Counted from the first letter of the stretch, positions 43,871 through 52,949 are shown. The stretch is DNA of 64,000 nucleotides from Flavobacterium sp. CG_23.5 (GCF_017875765.1 NZ_JAGGNA010000001.1:705001-769000); one strand, 5' to 3'. Numbers and translations are program-made. Notes: generated by a model not told the origin, from the letters alone.

Positions 43871-44218
43871 ATGGACAATAGAGCAACAACAATAGAAATG
43901 CTTTTTGAAAAAGCAGAGGTTTACACTAGAACAACTGTAGAATTAGCAAAGATGAACGCTATTGATAAATCTGCGGATGTTTTATCCTCACTTCTCTCAA
44001 GGTTAACCGTTATTATTGTTGTTGCTATGTTTGCCCTGTTGCTAAATATTGGTCTTTCTTTATGGATTGGCGAATTACTTGGTAAAACATATTATGGGTA
44101 TTTTGCAGTTGCCGGCGCATACTTTATTTTAGCGATTGTCATCAACAGCTTTAAAGATGAATGGATTAAGCTACCTGTGAGTAATTTCATAATTATAAAA
44201 ATGTTAAAAAAGAAATAA
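43871..44218 (+). CDS. phage-holin-III-superfamily-like membrane protein
   Basis: 115 residues from ATG 43871; a TTG at 43826 gives an unnatural extension. An amphipathic N-terminal helix is followed by two membrane helices (about 44-66 and 75-95) and a short basic tail, with the WIGELLGKTYYGYFAVAGAY segment typical of the holin superfamily III/DUF1469 group. Despite the name, these are chromosomal stress-associated membrane proteins and no phage genes are nearby. It overlaps nothing and is separated from the next gene by 1 bp. Confidence 0.75.
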   Translation: MDNRATTIEMLFEKAEVYTRTTVELAKMNAIDKSADVLSSLLSRLTVIIVVAMFALLLNIGLSLWIGELLGKTYYGYFAVAGAYFILAIVINSFKDEWIKLPVSNFIIIKMLKKK

Positions 44219-44219
44219 T

Positions 44220-44573
44220 ATGAAAAAGACAAACGAAACTGATACTTTGAATGAAACTATTTCTTTATTAGAATATAGACAAGCTTATGAATTAAGAATA
44301 CTTAAAGAACAGTTTGAACTAACTTATGATAGTTTGAAACCTTTAAACTTGATAAAAAGTGCCTTCAGTGAAATGACAACTTCGTCAGAATTAAAAGGTA
44401 ATTTAATTAATAATGTCATTGGTATATCCACCGGATATTTGACTAAAAAACTTTTGGTTGGATCAACACATAATCCATTCAAAAGAATCTTAGGAACCGC
44501 AATACAATTTGCGATAACCAATCTGGTTACAAAAAATAAAGAGCATTCAAAATTGAGAGAAATTGAAGAATAA
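44220..44573 (+). CDS. conserved helper of the YtxH/holin-like cluster
   Basis: 117 residues. N-terminal charged coiled-coil-like helix (LLEYRQAYELRILKEQFELT), the segment YDSLKPLNLIKSAFSEMTTS, and a C-terminal glycine-containing amphipathic region (IGISTGYLTKKLLVG, FKRILGTAIQFAITNLV). The start overlaps the end of the preceding gene region by one base spacing, implying translational coupling. A named family is not recalled, but similar proteins follow holin-III-like genes in flavobacteria. Confidence 0.65.
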   Translation: MKKTNETDTLNETISLLEYRQAYELRILKEQFELTYDSLKPLNLIKSAFSEMTTSSELKGNLINNVIGISTGYLTKKLLVGSTHNPFKRILGTAIQFAITNLVTKNKEHSKLREIEE

Positions 44574-44749
44574 AACACATATTTATTTTTTGATTAATTA
44601 AAAATACTTAAATTGTTAAGTATTTTATTTTTTGTAGATTTAGCAAGTGCAATGGTTTCAAATGCTTCCCTAAAAAATTAAGTCAAACAACAGTTTGATC
44701 GATTATTTACTAATGATTTTTTTTCTTAAAAACTTTTAATAGAAAAATA

Positions 44750-45622
44750 GTGATTACACCAAAAAAAATTGACTTAACTAATTATAGTAAAAACTTTTCT
44801 TTTCAAAATAAGGAAAAAGAAAAACCAGCTATACCATTAATTATAACTAATCAAGAATTGGCGAATCAAAACCAAGAAATAGTTAAGCGAACATCTGAAC
44901 TTGTCATTGCAAAGGAGGAACTTGCGCTTCAGAGCGAAGAAAAAGAAAAGAGAGCGGCAGTGCTAGTACTTATCAATAAAAAAATTGCCTTCAAAAATAG
45001 AGAACTGGCCATTAAAACGGCAGAACTAAATATTGCTAATCGAAAGCTTACCTTTCTAAATGAAGAAAAAGAAAAAAGTTATGCTGACTTTATTGTGGCA
45101 AACAAAGAACTCGTGTTTCAAAACCAAGAAAAAGAAAAAAGAGCTGCCGAGTTAATAATTGCTAATGAAAAACTTGATTTCAAAAATAAAGAAAGAGCAT
45201 TTCAAACTGCACAACTTAACATTGCTAATAGGAAACTTCTTTTCCAAAATCAAGAAAAAGAAAAACGTGCGGCTGAGTTAATTATTGCGAATCGTGAGCT
45301 TGCTTTTCAAAATACAGAAAAAGAAAAAAGAGCTAAAGAGTTAATGACTGCAAATAAAGAACTTAAAAAAGTTCAAGGATATCAAAAAGAGTATATAAAA
45401 GGACTTGAAGAAATGATGTTTATGACTTCACATAGAGTTCGACAACCTATTGCTAATATTTTAGGACTATCTCAAATCCTAAATAAAAATACTAATTCAC
45501 CAGAAGAACATCTAGAGTATTTAGATTATATAAAACAATCTGCTTTATCTCTTGATACCTTTACCAAAGACCTTACCTTATTTATTTTCGAACTAGGAAA
45601 AAAAGGAAAACAAAATTTATAG
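44750..45622 (+). CDS. orphan coiled-coil plus histidine-kinase dimerisation domain, no ATPase
   Basis: 290 residues, start GTG at 44750. Residues ~20-205 consist of about eight diverged copies of the 21-residue rod repeat (EKEKRAAELIIANRELAFQN type) also present in the kinases at 10740 and 15862. Residues ~215-290 look like a HisKA-type dimerisation domain with His228 in MTSHRVRQPIANILGLSQIL. The gene then stops: no HATPase domain is present in any frame downstream. It could accept or compete for phosphate, or form mixed dimers with the full kinases (inference). Confidence 0.7.
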   Translation: MITPKKIDLTNYSKNFSFQNKEKEKPAIPLIITNQELANQNQEIVKRTSELVIAKEELALQSEEKEKRAAVLVLINKKIAFKNRELAIKTAELNIANRKLTFLNEEKEKSYADFIVANKELVFQNQEKEKRAAELIIANEKLDFKNKERAFQTAQLNIANRKLLFQNQEKEKRAAELIIANRELAFQNTEKEKRAKELMTANKELKKVQGYQKEYIKGLEEMMFMTSHRVRQPIANILGLSQILNKNTNSPEEHLEYLDYIKQSALSLDTFTKDLTLFIFELGKKGKQNL

Positions 45623-46093
45623 AAAACTGCATTTATATTCACAAATTCTCGAGTTGTGAAATTCCAATTTTAAAAATTAGGAGTTGTTTTTTTTTTGCTT
45701 TACTCCTTAATTATAGGCACTTTCTTTTTATTTCACATCTACGAATTTAAATAATTTTCAAAACCGAGGCTTTTTGAGCATCTTCAACAATTTTAGGAAT
45801 AATCTTGTAAAGGTTTATGTCCAAAAAAATATATTCTCGGTTAATATATTTACTCTTCCTGTTTAATAGACTTTATTCTTTTTGCATTTTTTAATTTGGT
45901 TCTTAAATAATTGCAGAATATTCCTGTTCACTACTCCAAATGCTTTTCGCAAATAAAAGATTACAATTATTTTGGTTTAAATGTTAGGCTTTTTTTAGGT
46001 TTTTTTTCAATGATTTTTAGGGTTCAAATACCTTCAAAACCTATCAATTAAACTAAACAACTGATTTGTAGTATTTTAACAAAATATTAATAA
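45623..46093 (+). other. gene-free stretch, 471 bp
   Basis: Contains an imperfect hairpin at about 45676-45715 (AATTAGGAGT...ACTCCTTAATT) around a long T-run, which may end the preceding transcript. No other feature was recognised before promoter copy i. Confidence 0.4.
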
Positions 46094-46157
46094 GTGAATT
46101 TTACAAGTTAATTTTTGAATACTATAATAGATTATTCTCTTAACAGGGCCACCTTTG
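46094..46157 (+). promoter_or_regulatory. ten-copy promoter element, copy i
   Basis: GTGAAT at 46094, TTACAAG at +7, CTATAAT at +28 and TTTG at +60 (46154-46157; minus-7 octamer CACCTTTG). The boxes are diverged but the spacing is exact. The target ATG is at 46193. It probably drives the three-gene 46193-51787 unit. Confidence 0.75.
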
Positions 46158-46192
46158 GTGCACATAATTCTTAACCTATAATCAAAGATAAA

Positions 46193-47893
46193 ATGAAAGC
46201 TAAAAATTTACTATTAACTCTAGCAATCGTACTTATTGCTTTAATTTCTGGATGTTCCTCAGATCAATCCATGGATACTACGGCAACAGTTCCAGTTGTG
46301 AATGTTACTAGCCCTTTAAACAGCGCTATTAACACACCTTTAGACCAGGTAATTGCGGTGACCTTCAATGAAGCGATCAACCCAAGTACTACTCAAACAG
46401 TTTTTACGTTACAGCAAGGGACTACAGTGGTTCCGGGAACAGTTTCTACTAATGGTGCAACCATAACTTTTACGCCTGCTTCACCGCTAGCGCCAAACAC
46501 TACTTACACCGCTACAGTAACAGTGTCGTCTGTAGATTTATTAGGTCATGCGACTTTACAATCAACGAACACATGGACGTTTAGTACTGGTGGATTTGTA
46601 ACTCCATCTGTGAGCTCTACTGACCCAGCACCTAATGCTACAGGAGTTTTTATTAATAAAAACGTATCTGCAACATTTAATATGCCAATGAATGCTTCAA
46701 CAATAAATGGAACAACATTTACTGTAATGCAAGGAACTACACCAGTTGCAGGAAATGTATCTTATGACGGAACAAATGCAATTTTTAATCCTAACGTTGA
46801 TTTTGCAATTAATACCCAATATACTGCTACTATTACAACTGGAGCAAAAAATATTCAAGGTACTACAATTGCCAAAAACTACGTATGGAAATTTACAACT
46901 GGTAGCGTTTTAGCTGCTAAAGTTTTATCAACTGATCCTTTAAACAATGCTACAAATGTTGCTGCCAACAAGGTAATTACTATAAACTTCAGTATGCCAA
47001 TGGATGTATCGACATTTACTAGTGCAAACATTACCTTAAAATCAGGTACTACAACAATTTTAGGTAATTTAACCTACAATCTTACGAAAGACGTGGCTTA
47101 CTTTACGCCTTCATCTAATCTTTTATTGAATACTACTTATACAGCTACTGTAACAACTGCCGTAAAAAATGCAGCTGGTGTTCCATTAGCTAATAATTAT
47201 ATTTGGAGTTTTAATACAAACGTACCTGTAACTGGTTCACTTGTAGATCTTAAATCGGTTGCAAGATTTGGAATTATTTCAGGAGTTGGAGTTAGTAATA
47301 ACGCTGGCTTCAGTCAAATACGTAACATGGATGTAGGTATTAGCCCAGGTGTTCGTTCTTCAATTACAGGTTTTCCACCTGCAACAATTGTAAACGGTGC
47401 AATCTATGCTTCTGATGATATTGCTCCAGCTGGAACAGCTGCTATGTTAACTCAAGCAAAAAAAGATCTTACTGATGCCTATCTTTTCGTTGAAGGAGCT
47501 TCTTACTCTGCACCTATTGGAATAGCAGGCGATCAAGGAGGAAAAACTTTAGTTGCTGGTATCTATAAATCAACCTCTACACTTTTAGTACAAAATGGTA
47601 ATTTAACACTTAGCGGTAGTGCAACTGATGTTTGGATTTTCCAAATCGCATCTGCTTTTACAACTGTAGGTGGTGCCGGTGGAAATATTGTTCTTGCAGG
47701 AGGAGCTTTAGCTAAAAATGTGTATTGGCAAACTGGAAGTTCAGCGACAATTGGAAACTATACAAATTTTCAAGGAAACGTATTGGCTTTACAATCTATA
47801 ACAATGGGTAGCCATGCAACTGCAACAGGAAGAATGCTTGCCAGAAATGGTGCAGTAGTAATGACTGATACAAATATTATTACAAAACCGTAA
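46193..47893 (+). CDS. surface lipoprotein: three SbsA-type Ig-like domains plus DUF3494
   Basis: 566 residues. Lipobox SGC with Cys21. Three Big_5/SbsA Ig-like domains (~35-130, ~135-232, ~236-336), each opening with a TDPxxNAT / ITINFSMPMD-type pattern and closing with an NYVWKFTTG-type strand, then one DUF3494 ice-binding-family domain (~345-566; KSVARFGIISGVGVSNNAG, GGALAKNVYWQ). The Ig modules would hold the DUF3494 domain away from the outer membrane. Antifreeze or adhesion function is a family inference. It is followed after 26 bp by a paralogue. Confidence 0.85.
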   Translation: MKAKNLLLTLAIVLIALISGCSSDQSMDTTATVPVVNVTSPLNSAINTPLDQVIAVTFNEAINPSTTQTVFTLQQGTTVVPGTVSTNGATITFTPASPLAPNTTYTATVTVSSVDLLGHATLQSTNTWTFSTGGFVTPSVSSTDPAPNATGVFINKNVSATFNMPMNASTINGTTFTVMQGTTPVAGNVSYDGTNAIFNPNVDFAINTQYTATITTGAKNIQGTTIAKNYVWKFTTGSVLAAKVLSTDPLNNATNVAANKVITINFSMPMDVSTFTSANITLKSGTTTILGNLTYNLTKDVAYFTPSSNLLLNTTYTATVTTAVKNAAGVPLANNYIWSFNTNVPVTGSLVDLKSVARFGIISGVGVSNNAGFSQIRNMDVGISPGVRSSITGFPPATIVNGAIYASDDIAPAGTAAMLTQAKKDLTDAYLFVEGASYSAPIGIAGDQGGKTLVAGIYKSTSTLLVQNGNLTLSGSATDVWIFQIASAFTTVGGAGGNIVLAGGALAKNVYWQTGSSATIGNYTNFQGNVLALQSITMGSHATATGRMLARNGAVVMTDTNIITKP

Positions 47894-47919
47894 TTATAAA
47901 AATTAACACATAAATAAAA

Positions 47920-49668
47920 ATGAAAACTAAAAAGTTATTATTAACATTTGCCATCGCATTATTTGCTTTGATTTCAGGTTGCGCAACCGATGATTTCGTT
48001 GAAACAGTTGGCGTGTGTCCTGTAGTGGTTTCAACGATTCCGGCTCCTGGAGCAATTGGAGTTCCTTTGAACCAAATAATTTCAGTGACCTTCAATGAAG
48101 CGATGAATCCAGAAACGATTCAGACCTCCTTTACGGTTGAGAACGGAACACCTATTAGTGGAAAAATTACCTATTCCGGTAATGTCGCAACATTTACTCC
48201 AGGTGCTTTGCTTGCAGCAAATACAGTGTATACAGGAAGAGTAAAAACTTCTGCTAAAGATATCAATGGAAATGCGTTACAAGTTGAGTATGTTTGGAAA
48301 TTTTCTACTGGTGTAGCACCTTTTGTTACGCTAACTGATCCAGCACCACTAGCTACTAATGTTCCTTTAAATAAAATAATTACTGCAACTTTTAACACGG
48401 CTATGGATCCGGCAACCTTGGTTGATCCGGCGACAACATTCACAGTAAAAGAAGGTTTAAATTCAATTGCAGGTGTAGTTACTTATTCAGGAACAATGGT
48501 TTCATTTAAACCAACGCTTTTATTATTACCTGGAAAAACATATACAGCTACTATATCAACCGCAGCTAAAAATGTTGCAGGTGTACCAATGGCAAGCAAT
48601 TATACCTGGACATTTTCAACACCAATTGTACCTTTTGTAGTATCTACTGATCCTGCGCCACTTGCAATTGATGTTCAATTAAATAAAACGATTACAGCTA
48701 CGTTTAATATAGCGATGGACCCTGCAACATTAGTAGATCCTGCTACAACATTCTCTGTAAAAGATCAATTAAATAATAACATTGTGGGTGTTGTTACTTA
48801 TTCTGGATTAACGGCTTCATTTAATCCAAATCTGCCTTTATTATCTGCGAGAACATATACTTGCACGATAACTACTGCAGCTAAAAGTACATCAGGTATA
48901 CCAATGGCAACTAATTATGTATGGACCTTTTCTACAGCCCTACCAGTTTCTGGTGGTACAATTCCGCCAGCCGCATCTGGTGTAACTATGGGAGCTTTCG
49001 GAGGAAATGCCGGAATTACCAATCAAGGTTTATTTACAAGAATTAACAATGGAGGAATTGGTACTACCGCTGCCGCATCTTTAATAACAGGTTTCACAGA
49101 TCTAACTAATGGTGCTGTTTATACTGTTACACCTTTAAATAATGGACTCGTACAAGGTGGAATTACAGTTGGTTCAGCAGCAGCTCCTGAATTAGTTAAA
49201 GCTAATGCAGCTTATAATAGTATTTCTCCAGCTTCAAAACCAGGTGGTATTGATCCGGGTGCAGGTGAACTAGGTAGGTTAACTTTAGCCCCAGGTATTT
49301 ATAAAGCTGCCAGTGGTACTTTTAAAATTACAAATGGGGATCTTACTTTAGATGCTCAAGGTGATCCTGATGCAGTTTGGATTTTCCAAACGGCTGCAGC
49401 ATTAACAGTTGGAGATGCAGCACCAAGCAGTGTAAAACTGTTAAACGGAGCTCAAGCTAAAAATGTATATTGGTATGTAGGTAGTACAGCAGTAATTAAC
49501 TACGCAGGTGGTGGAGTTATGGTTGGAACTATTATCGCTAATTCTGGAGTGACATTGTCTAATCCTGCAAACAGTACTAACGCTGTTCTTCAAACTGTGT
49601 TAAACGGTAAAGCGATATCCTTAGTTTCTTCAGTTACTATGGTAAATACAATTATTAACGTACAATAA
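47920..49668 (+). CDS. surface lipoprotein: three SbsA-type Ig-like domains plus DUF3494 (paralogue)
   Basis: 582 residues. Lipobox SGC with Cys21. Three Ig-like domains (~30-127, ~130-232, ~234-337), the last two with near-identical AMDPATLVDPATTF segments, then a DUF3494 domain (~350-582; GAFGGNAGITNQGLFTRINN, LLNGAQAKNVYWYVG). It is clearly a tandem duplicate of the preceding gene. The two Ig modules with AMDPATLVDPATTF are more alike to each other than to the first, suggesting a module duplication inside the gene. Confidence 0.85.
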   Translation: MKTKKLLLTFAIALFALISGCATDDFVETVGVCPVVVSTIPAPGAIGVPLNQIISVTFNEAMNPETIQTSFTVENGTPISGKITYSGNVATFTPGALLAANTVYTGRVKTSAKDINGNALQVEYVWKFSTGVAPFVTLTDPAPLATNVPLNKIITATFNTAMDPATLVDPATTFTVKEGLNSIAGVVTYSGTMVSFKPTLLLLPGKTYTATISTAAKNVAGVPMASNYTWTFSTPIVPFVVSTDPAPLAIDVQLNKTITATFNIAMDPATLVDPATTFSVKDQLNNNIVGVVTYSGLTASFNPNLPLLSARTYTCTITTAAKSTSGIPMATNYVWTFSTALPVSGGTIPPAASGVTMGAFGGNAGITNQGLFTRINNGGIGTTAAASLITGFTDLTNGAVYTVTPLNNGLVQGGITVGSAAAPELVKANAAYNSISPASKPGGIDPGAGELGRLTLAPGIYKAASGTFKITNGDLTLDAQGDPDAVWIFQTAAALTVGDAAPSSVKLLNGAQAKNVYWYVGSTAVINYAGGGVMVGTIIANSGVTLSNPANSTNAVLQTVLNGKAISLVSSVTMVNTIINVQ

Positions 49669-49703
49669 TTAAGTACGGGATAGTTGTAAAACCAAATAAT
49701 TAC

Positions 49704-49723
49704 ATCCCGTCTTCGGGCGGGAT
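49704..49723 (+). other. UUCG-tetraloop hairpin between the DUF3494 and OmpA genes
   Basis: ATCCCGTC (49704-49711), loop TTCG, GGCGGGAT (49716-49723): 8-bp stem with one G-T pair and a stable tetraloop. No T-run follows, so it may be an RNA-processing or partial-termination site inside the operon rather than a full terminator. Confidence 0.6.
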
Positions 49724-49756
49724 TTATCTAAAAAATGAAATAATTAAAATATAAAA

Positions 49757-51787
49757 ATGAAAGCAAAAAATAATAGTAACGTGGGATTATGCTTAGCATA
49801 TTCTCCTAATAAACTAACTATCAAAAGTGTTGCAATAATTGCTTTATCATGGTTAAGTTTTCAAACTGCAGTTCAAGCGCAGGAAGCACAAGCAATTAAA
49901 TACACAAAACCTTCTTGGTTTTTTGGAGTAGCTGGTGGTGCTAATTTTAATTTCTATCGCGGTTCCACTCAACAAATGAATGCTGATTTTAAATCGCCAG
50001 TTGCGTTTCACGATGGTTTTGGTACTGGACTTTATATTGCACCTCTTTTAGAATTTCACCGTCCTGAATCAAGATGGGGTTTTATGTTGCAAGCAGGATA
50101 TGATAGCCGTAAAGGCAAGTTTGACCAAGTTGTTACTCCATGTGACTGCCCAGCAGATTTATCAACTAAACTGAGCTACGTTACCGTAGAGCCTAGTTTG
50201 CGTTTTGCGCCATTCAAAAATAATTTTTATTTATATGGAGGTCCGCGTTTGGCTTTCAACATGGATAAATCATTTACTTATCAGTTAGGTGTTAATCCAG
50301 CTATCCCTACTCAAGCAGCAAGTCCTGCAGTAAAAGGCGATTTTGATAATATTGACAAAACTCTTATTTCAATGCAAATTGGAGCAGGATATGATATTCC
50401 ACTTTCATCAGATAACAACAAGACTCAATTTGTATTGTCTCCTTTTGTTTCTTTCCAACCTTATTTTGGTCAAAATCCACGTTCAACTGAAACATGGAAT
50501 ATAACTACTGTGAGAGCAGGTGTTGCACTTAAATTTGGACAAGGAACAAATATTCAAGAATCTACAGATTTAGTAAAGGATCGTGAAGTTCAATTTTCTG
50601 TTGATTCTCCAAAAAATGTTGCAGGAGAACAAAGAATGAGTGAAATATTGCCACTTAGAAACTACGTGTTTTTTAATATCGGATCAACTGAAATACCAAG
50701 TCGTTACGTTTTATTAAATAAAAATCAGGTTAAAGATTTTAAAGAAGACCAATTGGAAGTTTTTGCACCAAAAAATCTATCAGATCGCTCAAAGCGTCAG
50801 ATGGTTGTTTATTATAATGTATTAAATATACTTGGTGATCGTATGCAAAAAAATCCTTCAGCAACTATAACTTTAGTTGGTTCATCTGAAAAAGGTACTG
50901 AAGATGGTCTAGCGATGTCAGAATCAATCAAAACCTATTTGGTAAATGTATTTGAAATAAACCCATCTAGAATAAGCACTAAAGGTCAAAGCAAACCAGC
51001 TGTTCCATCAGAACAGCCAGGCGCAACATTAGAACTTGAACTACTTCGTGAAGGAGATCGCAGAGTTACCATTGAAAGTAATTCTTCAAATTTATTGATG
51101 GAATTTCAAAGTGGTCCTGATGCACAATTGAAACCAGTAGTAATTATGCCTCTTCAAGAAGCGCCAGTTGAAAGTTACGTTACAATCAACAATAAGGGAG
51201 CTAAAGATGCATTGTCTACCTACTCTATTCAAATGACTGATGAACAAGGAAAAGTACAATCTTTTGGACCTTATACAGAAGACGTGGTAACTATTCCTGG
51301 AAAATCAATTTTAGGAAACAGAGCAGAAGGTGATTTCACTATGAAAATGGTAGGTCAAACCAAAAGTGGTAAAGTGATAGAAAAAGAAACTCCAGTTCAT
51401 GTAGTTCTTTGGAAACCCGCTACAATTGAACAAGGAATTAGATATAGTATTCTTTATGAATTTAATAAAGCAAAAGCAATCACTATCTATGAAAAATACC
51501 TTACTGATGTGGTGACACCTAAAATCCCAGTTGGAGGAATGGTTATCATTCATGGTCATACTGATATTATTGGTGGAGAAGCATATAACCTAAATTTATC
51601 TGCAGCTCGTGCAAATGATGTTAAAACCATAATTGAAAGCGCTTTATCTAAAGCTGGCAGAAATGATGTGAAATTTGAAGTGAACGGATTTGGAGAAGAT
51701 GAAAATAAATCTCCTTTTGAAAACAAAACTCCAGAAGAGCGTTTTTATAACCGTACAGTAGTTATTGATATAATCCCTGTAAAATAA
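49757..51787 (+). CDS. OmpA-family outer-membrane protein with N-terminal barrel
   Basis: 676 residues. A long signal region (cleavage after about residue 41, AVQAQ) is followed by a PorT-like barrel (~50-275; FFGVAGGANFNFYRG, YVTVEPSLRFAPFKNNFYLY), a linker region, and a C-terminal OmpA peptidoglycan-binding domain (~560-676; IHGHTDIIGGEAYNLNLSAA and FNRT-like YNRTVVIDI). It anchors the outer membrane to the cell wall. It follows the DUF3494 pair after 88 bp and a hairpin, so the locus couples surface lipoproteins to an anchoring barrel. Confidence 0.85.
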   Translation: MKAKNNSNVGLCLAYSPNKLTIKSVAIIALSWLSFQTAVQAQEAQAIKYTKPSWFFGVAGGANFNFYRGSTQQMNADFKSPVAFHDGFGTGLYIAPLLEFHRPESRWGFMLQAGYDSRKGKFDQVVTPCDCPADLSTKLSYVTVEPSLRFAPFKNNFYLYGGPRLAFNMDKSFTYQLGVNPAIPTQAASPAVKGDFDNIDKTLISMQIGAGYDIPLSSDNNKTQFVLSPFVSFQPYFGQNPRSTETWNITTVRAGVALKFGQGTNIQESTDLVKDREVQFSVDSPKNVAGEQRMSEILPLRNYVFFNIGSTEIPSRYVLLNKNQVKDFKEDQLEVFAPKNLSDRSKRQMVVYYNVLNILGDRMQKNPSATITLVGSSEKGTEDGLAMSESIKTYLVNVFEINPSRISTKGQSKPAVPSEQPGATLELELLREGDRRVTIESNSSNLLMEFQSGPDAQLKPVVIMPLQEAPVESYVTINNKGAKDALSTYSIQMTDEQGKVQSFGPYTEDVVTIPGKSILGNRAEGDFTMKMVGQTKSGKVIEKETPVHVVLWKPATIEQGIRYSILYEFNKAKAITIYEKYLTDVVTPKIPVGGMVIIHGHTDIIGGEAYNLNLSAARANDVKTIIESALSKAGRNDVKFEVNGFGEDENKSPFENKTPEERFYNRTVVIDIIPVK

Positions 51788-51829
51788 CAGTTTAACTATT
51801 TTTTACAGTACATATTTTTCAGAATGCAA

Positions 51830-51866
51830 AAAAGGATAGAAACTCAAAATTCTATCCTTTTTTTAT
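51830..51866 (+). terminator. terminator after the OmpA-family gene
   Basis: AAAAGGATAGA (51830-51840) and TCTATCCTTTT (51851-51861), 11-bp stem with a 10-nt loop and T-run. Confidence 0.9.
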
Positions 51867-52033
51867 GCAATATAAAATCATAACTAGTTACTATTAGGTA
51901 GATTAAAAGCGCTACTAAATCTATTACTGGTAAAAAAACAATAAATTAAAACAGTAAAATTTATTGAATAAAATTTGAAAAGATAAAATTTAACAAAAAA
52001 ATTACTATTTTTACTCTTCACTTTTATTCAAAT

Positions 52034-52513
52034 ATGAACGCTAACGAGAAAATTTTAATTAAATTTTATACTGCTTTTGCAAATGCAGATGCTAAATCGA
52101 TGTGCACCTGCTACCATCATGATATAAAGTTTCGAGACCCTGCATTTGGTTTATTAAAGGGAAATGATGTATGCGACATGTGGAAAATGTTAATTAAGAA
52201 TAATAAAGGAGAAATAAAAATCGAATTTGATGAAGTAAAAGCAACTGAATATCTTGGTTCCGCAAAGTGGGTTGCAACTTACAACTTCAGCAAAACGAAT
52301 CGAAAAGTTGTGAATTTAATTAAGTCCGAATTTCAATTTAAAGATGGTTTAATTATTAAACATACTGATAATTTTGACATATGGAAATGGTCCAAGCAAG
52401 CATTAGGAAGTACCGGTTATTTATTTGGATGGACAGGTTATTTTCAAAAAAAGATACAAGAACGAGCTCTATTGTCTTTGAAGAAATATAAAGAAACTAA
52501 AGATGCTCATTGA
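52034..52513 (+). CDS. NTF2-like (SnoaL-type) protein
   Basis: 159 residues. Begins NEKILIKFYTAFANADAKSM with FRDPAFGLLKGNDVCDMWK, the standard NTF2-like cone start, and ends with a helical extension LFGWTGYFQKKIQERALLSL. A small-molecule-binding or enzymatic role is possible; no catalytic residue set is recognisable. It overlaps the next gene by 11 bp, so the two are translationally coupled. Confidence 0.8.
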   Translation: MNANEKILIKFYTAFANADAKSMCTCYHHDIKFRDPAFGLLKGNDVCDMWKMLIKNNKGEIKIEFDEVKATEYLGSAKWVATYNFSKTNRKVVNLIKSEFQFKDGLIIKHTDNFDIWKWSKQALGSTGYLFGWTGYFQKKIQERALLSLKKYKETKDAH

Positions 52514-52949
52514 AACAGTAAGAACCCTTTTTAACAGAGACTTAAATCAGTTAAAAAAGGAAATTGAGTTGTATCAGAATGAAACTGACATTTGGTGCGT
52601 CCAAAAAGGAATTTCAAATTCAGCCGGAAATTTGTGTTTGCACTTAATAGGAAATCTGAATACCTATATTGGAGCTGAATTTGGAAAAACAAACTATGTC
52701 AGAAACAGAGCACTTGAATTTTCGCTTAACGATGTTCCAAAAGCTGAATTACTTAATAAAATTGAAGAAACTAAAACTATTATTGACAACGCACTACGTT
52801 CTTTAACGGATGAAATGCTACAAAATGAATATCCGCTTTTAGTCTTTGAAACAAAAATGACAACTGAATTCTTTTTGATTCATTTAACTACACACCTAGC
52901 CTATCATTTAGGGCAAATAAATTATCACCGACGATTGTTGACGTCTTAA
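52503..52949 (+). CDS. DinB-like (DUF1572-type) metal-binding four-helix protein
   Basis: 148 residues, all-helical. The metal-binding His triad of the DinB/YfiT fold is visible as His47 (LCLHLIGNL), His131 and His135 (HLAYHLGQI). Family members include thiol transferases dependent on bacillithiol and similar cofactors; the specific role is unknown. It overlaps the upstream NTF2-like gene by 11 bp. Confidence 0.85.
   Translation: MLIETVRTLFNRDLNQLKKEIELYQNETDIWCVQKGISNSAGNLCLHLIGNLNTYIGAEFGKTNYVRNRALEFSLNDVPKAELLNKIEETKTIIDNALRSLTDEMLQNEYPLLVFETKMTTEFFLIHLTTHLAYHLGQINYHRRLLTS

Noticed and set aside
43871..44218. Prophage indicated by a holin-like protein
   Set aside because: No other phage gene in the window; this holin-III-like group is a common chromosomal partner of YtxH genes.
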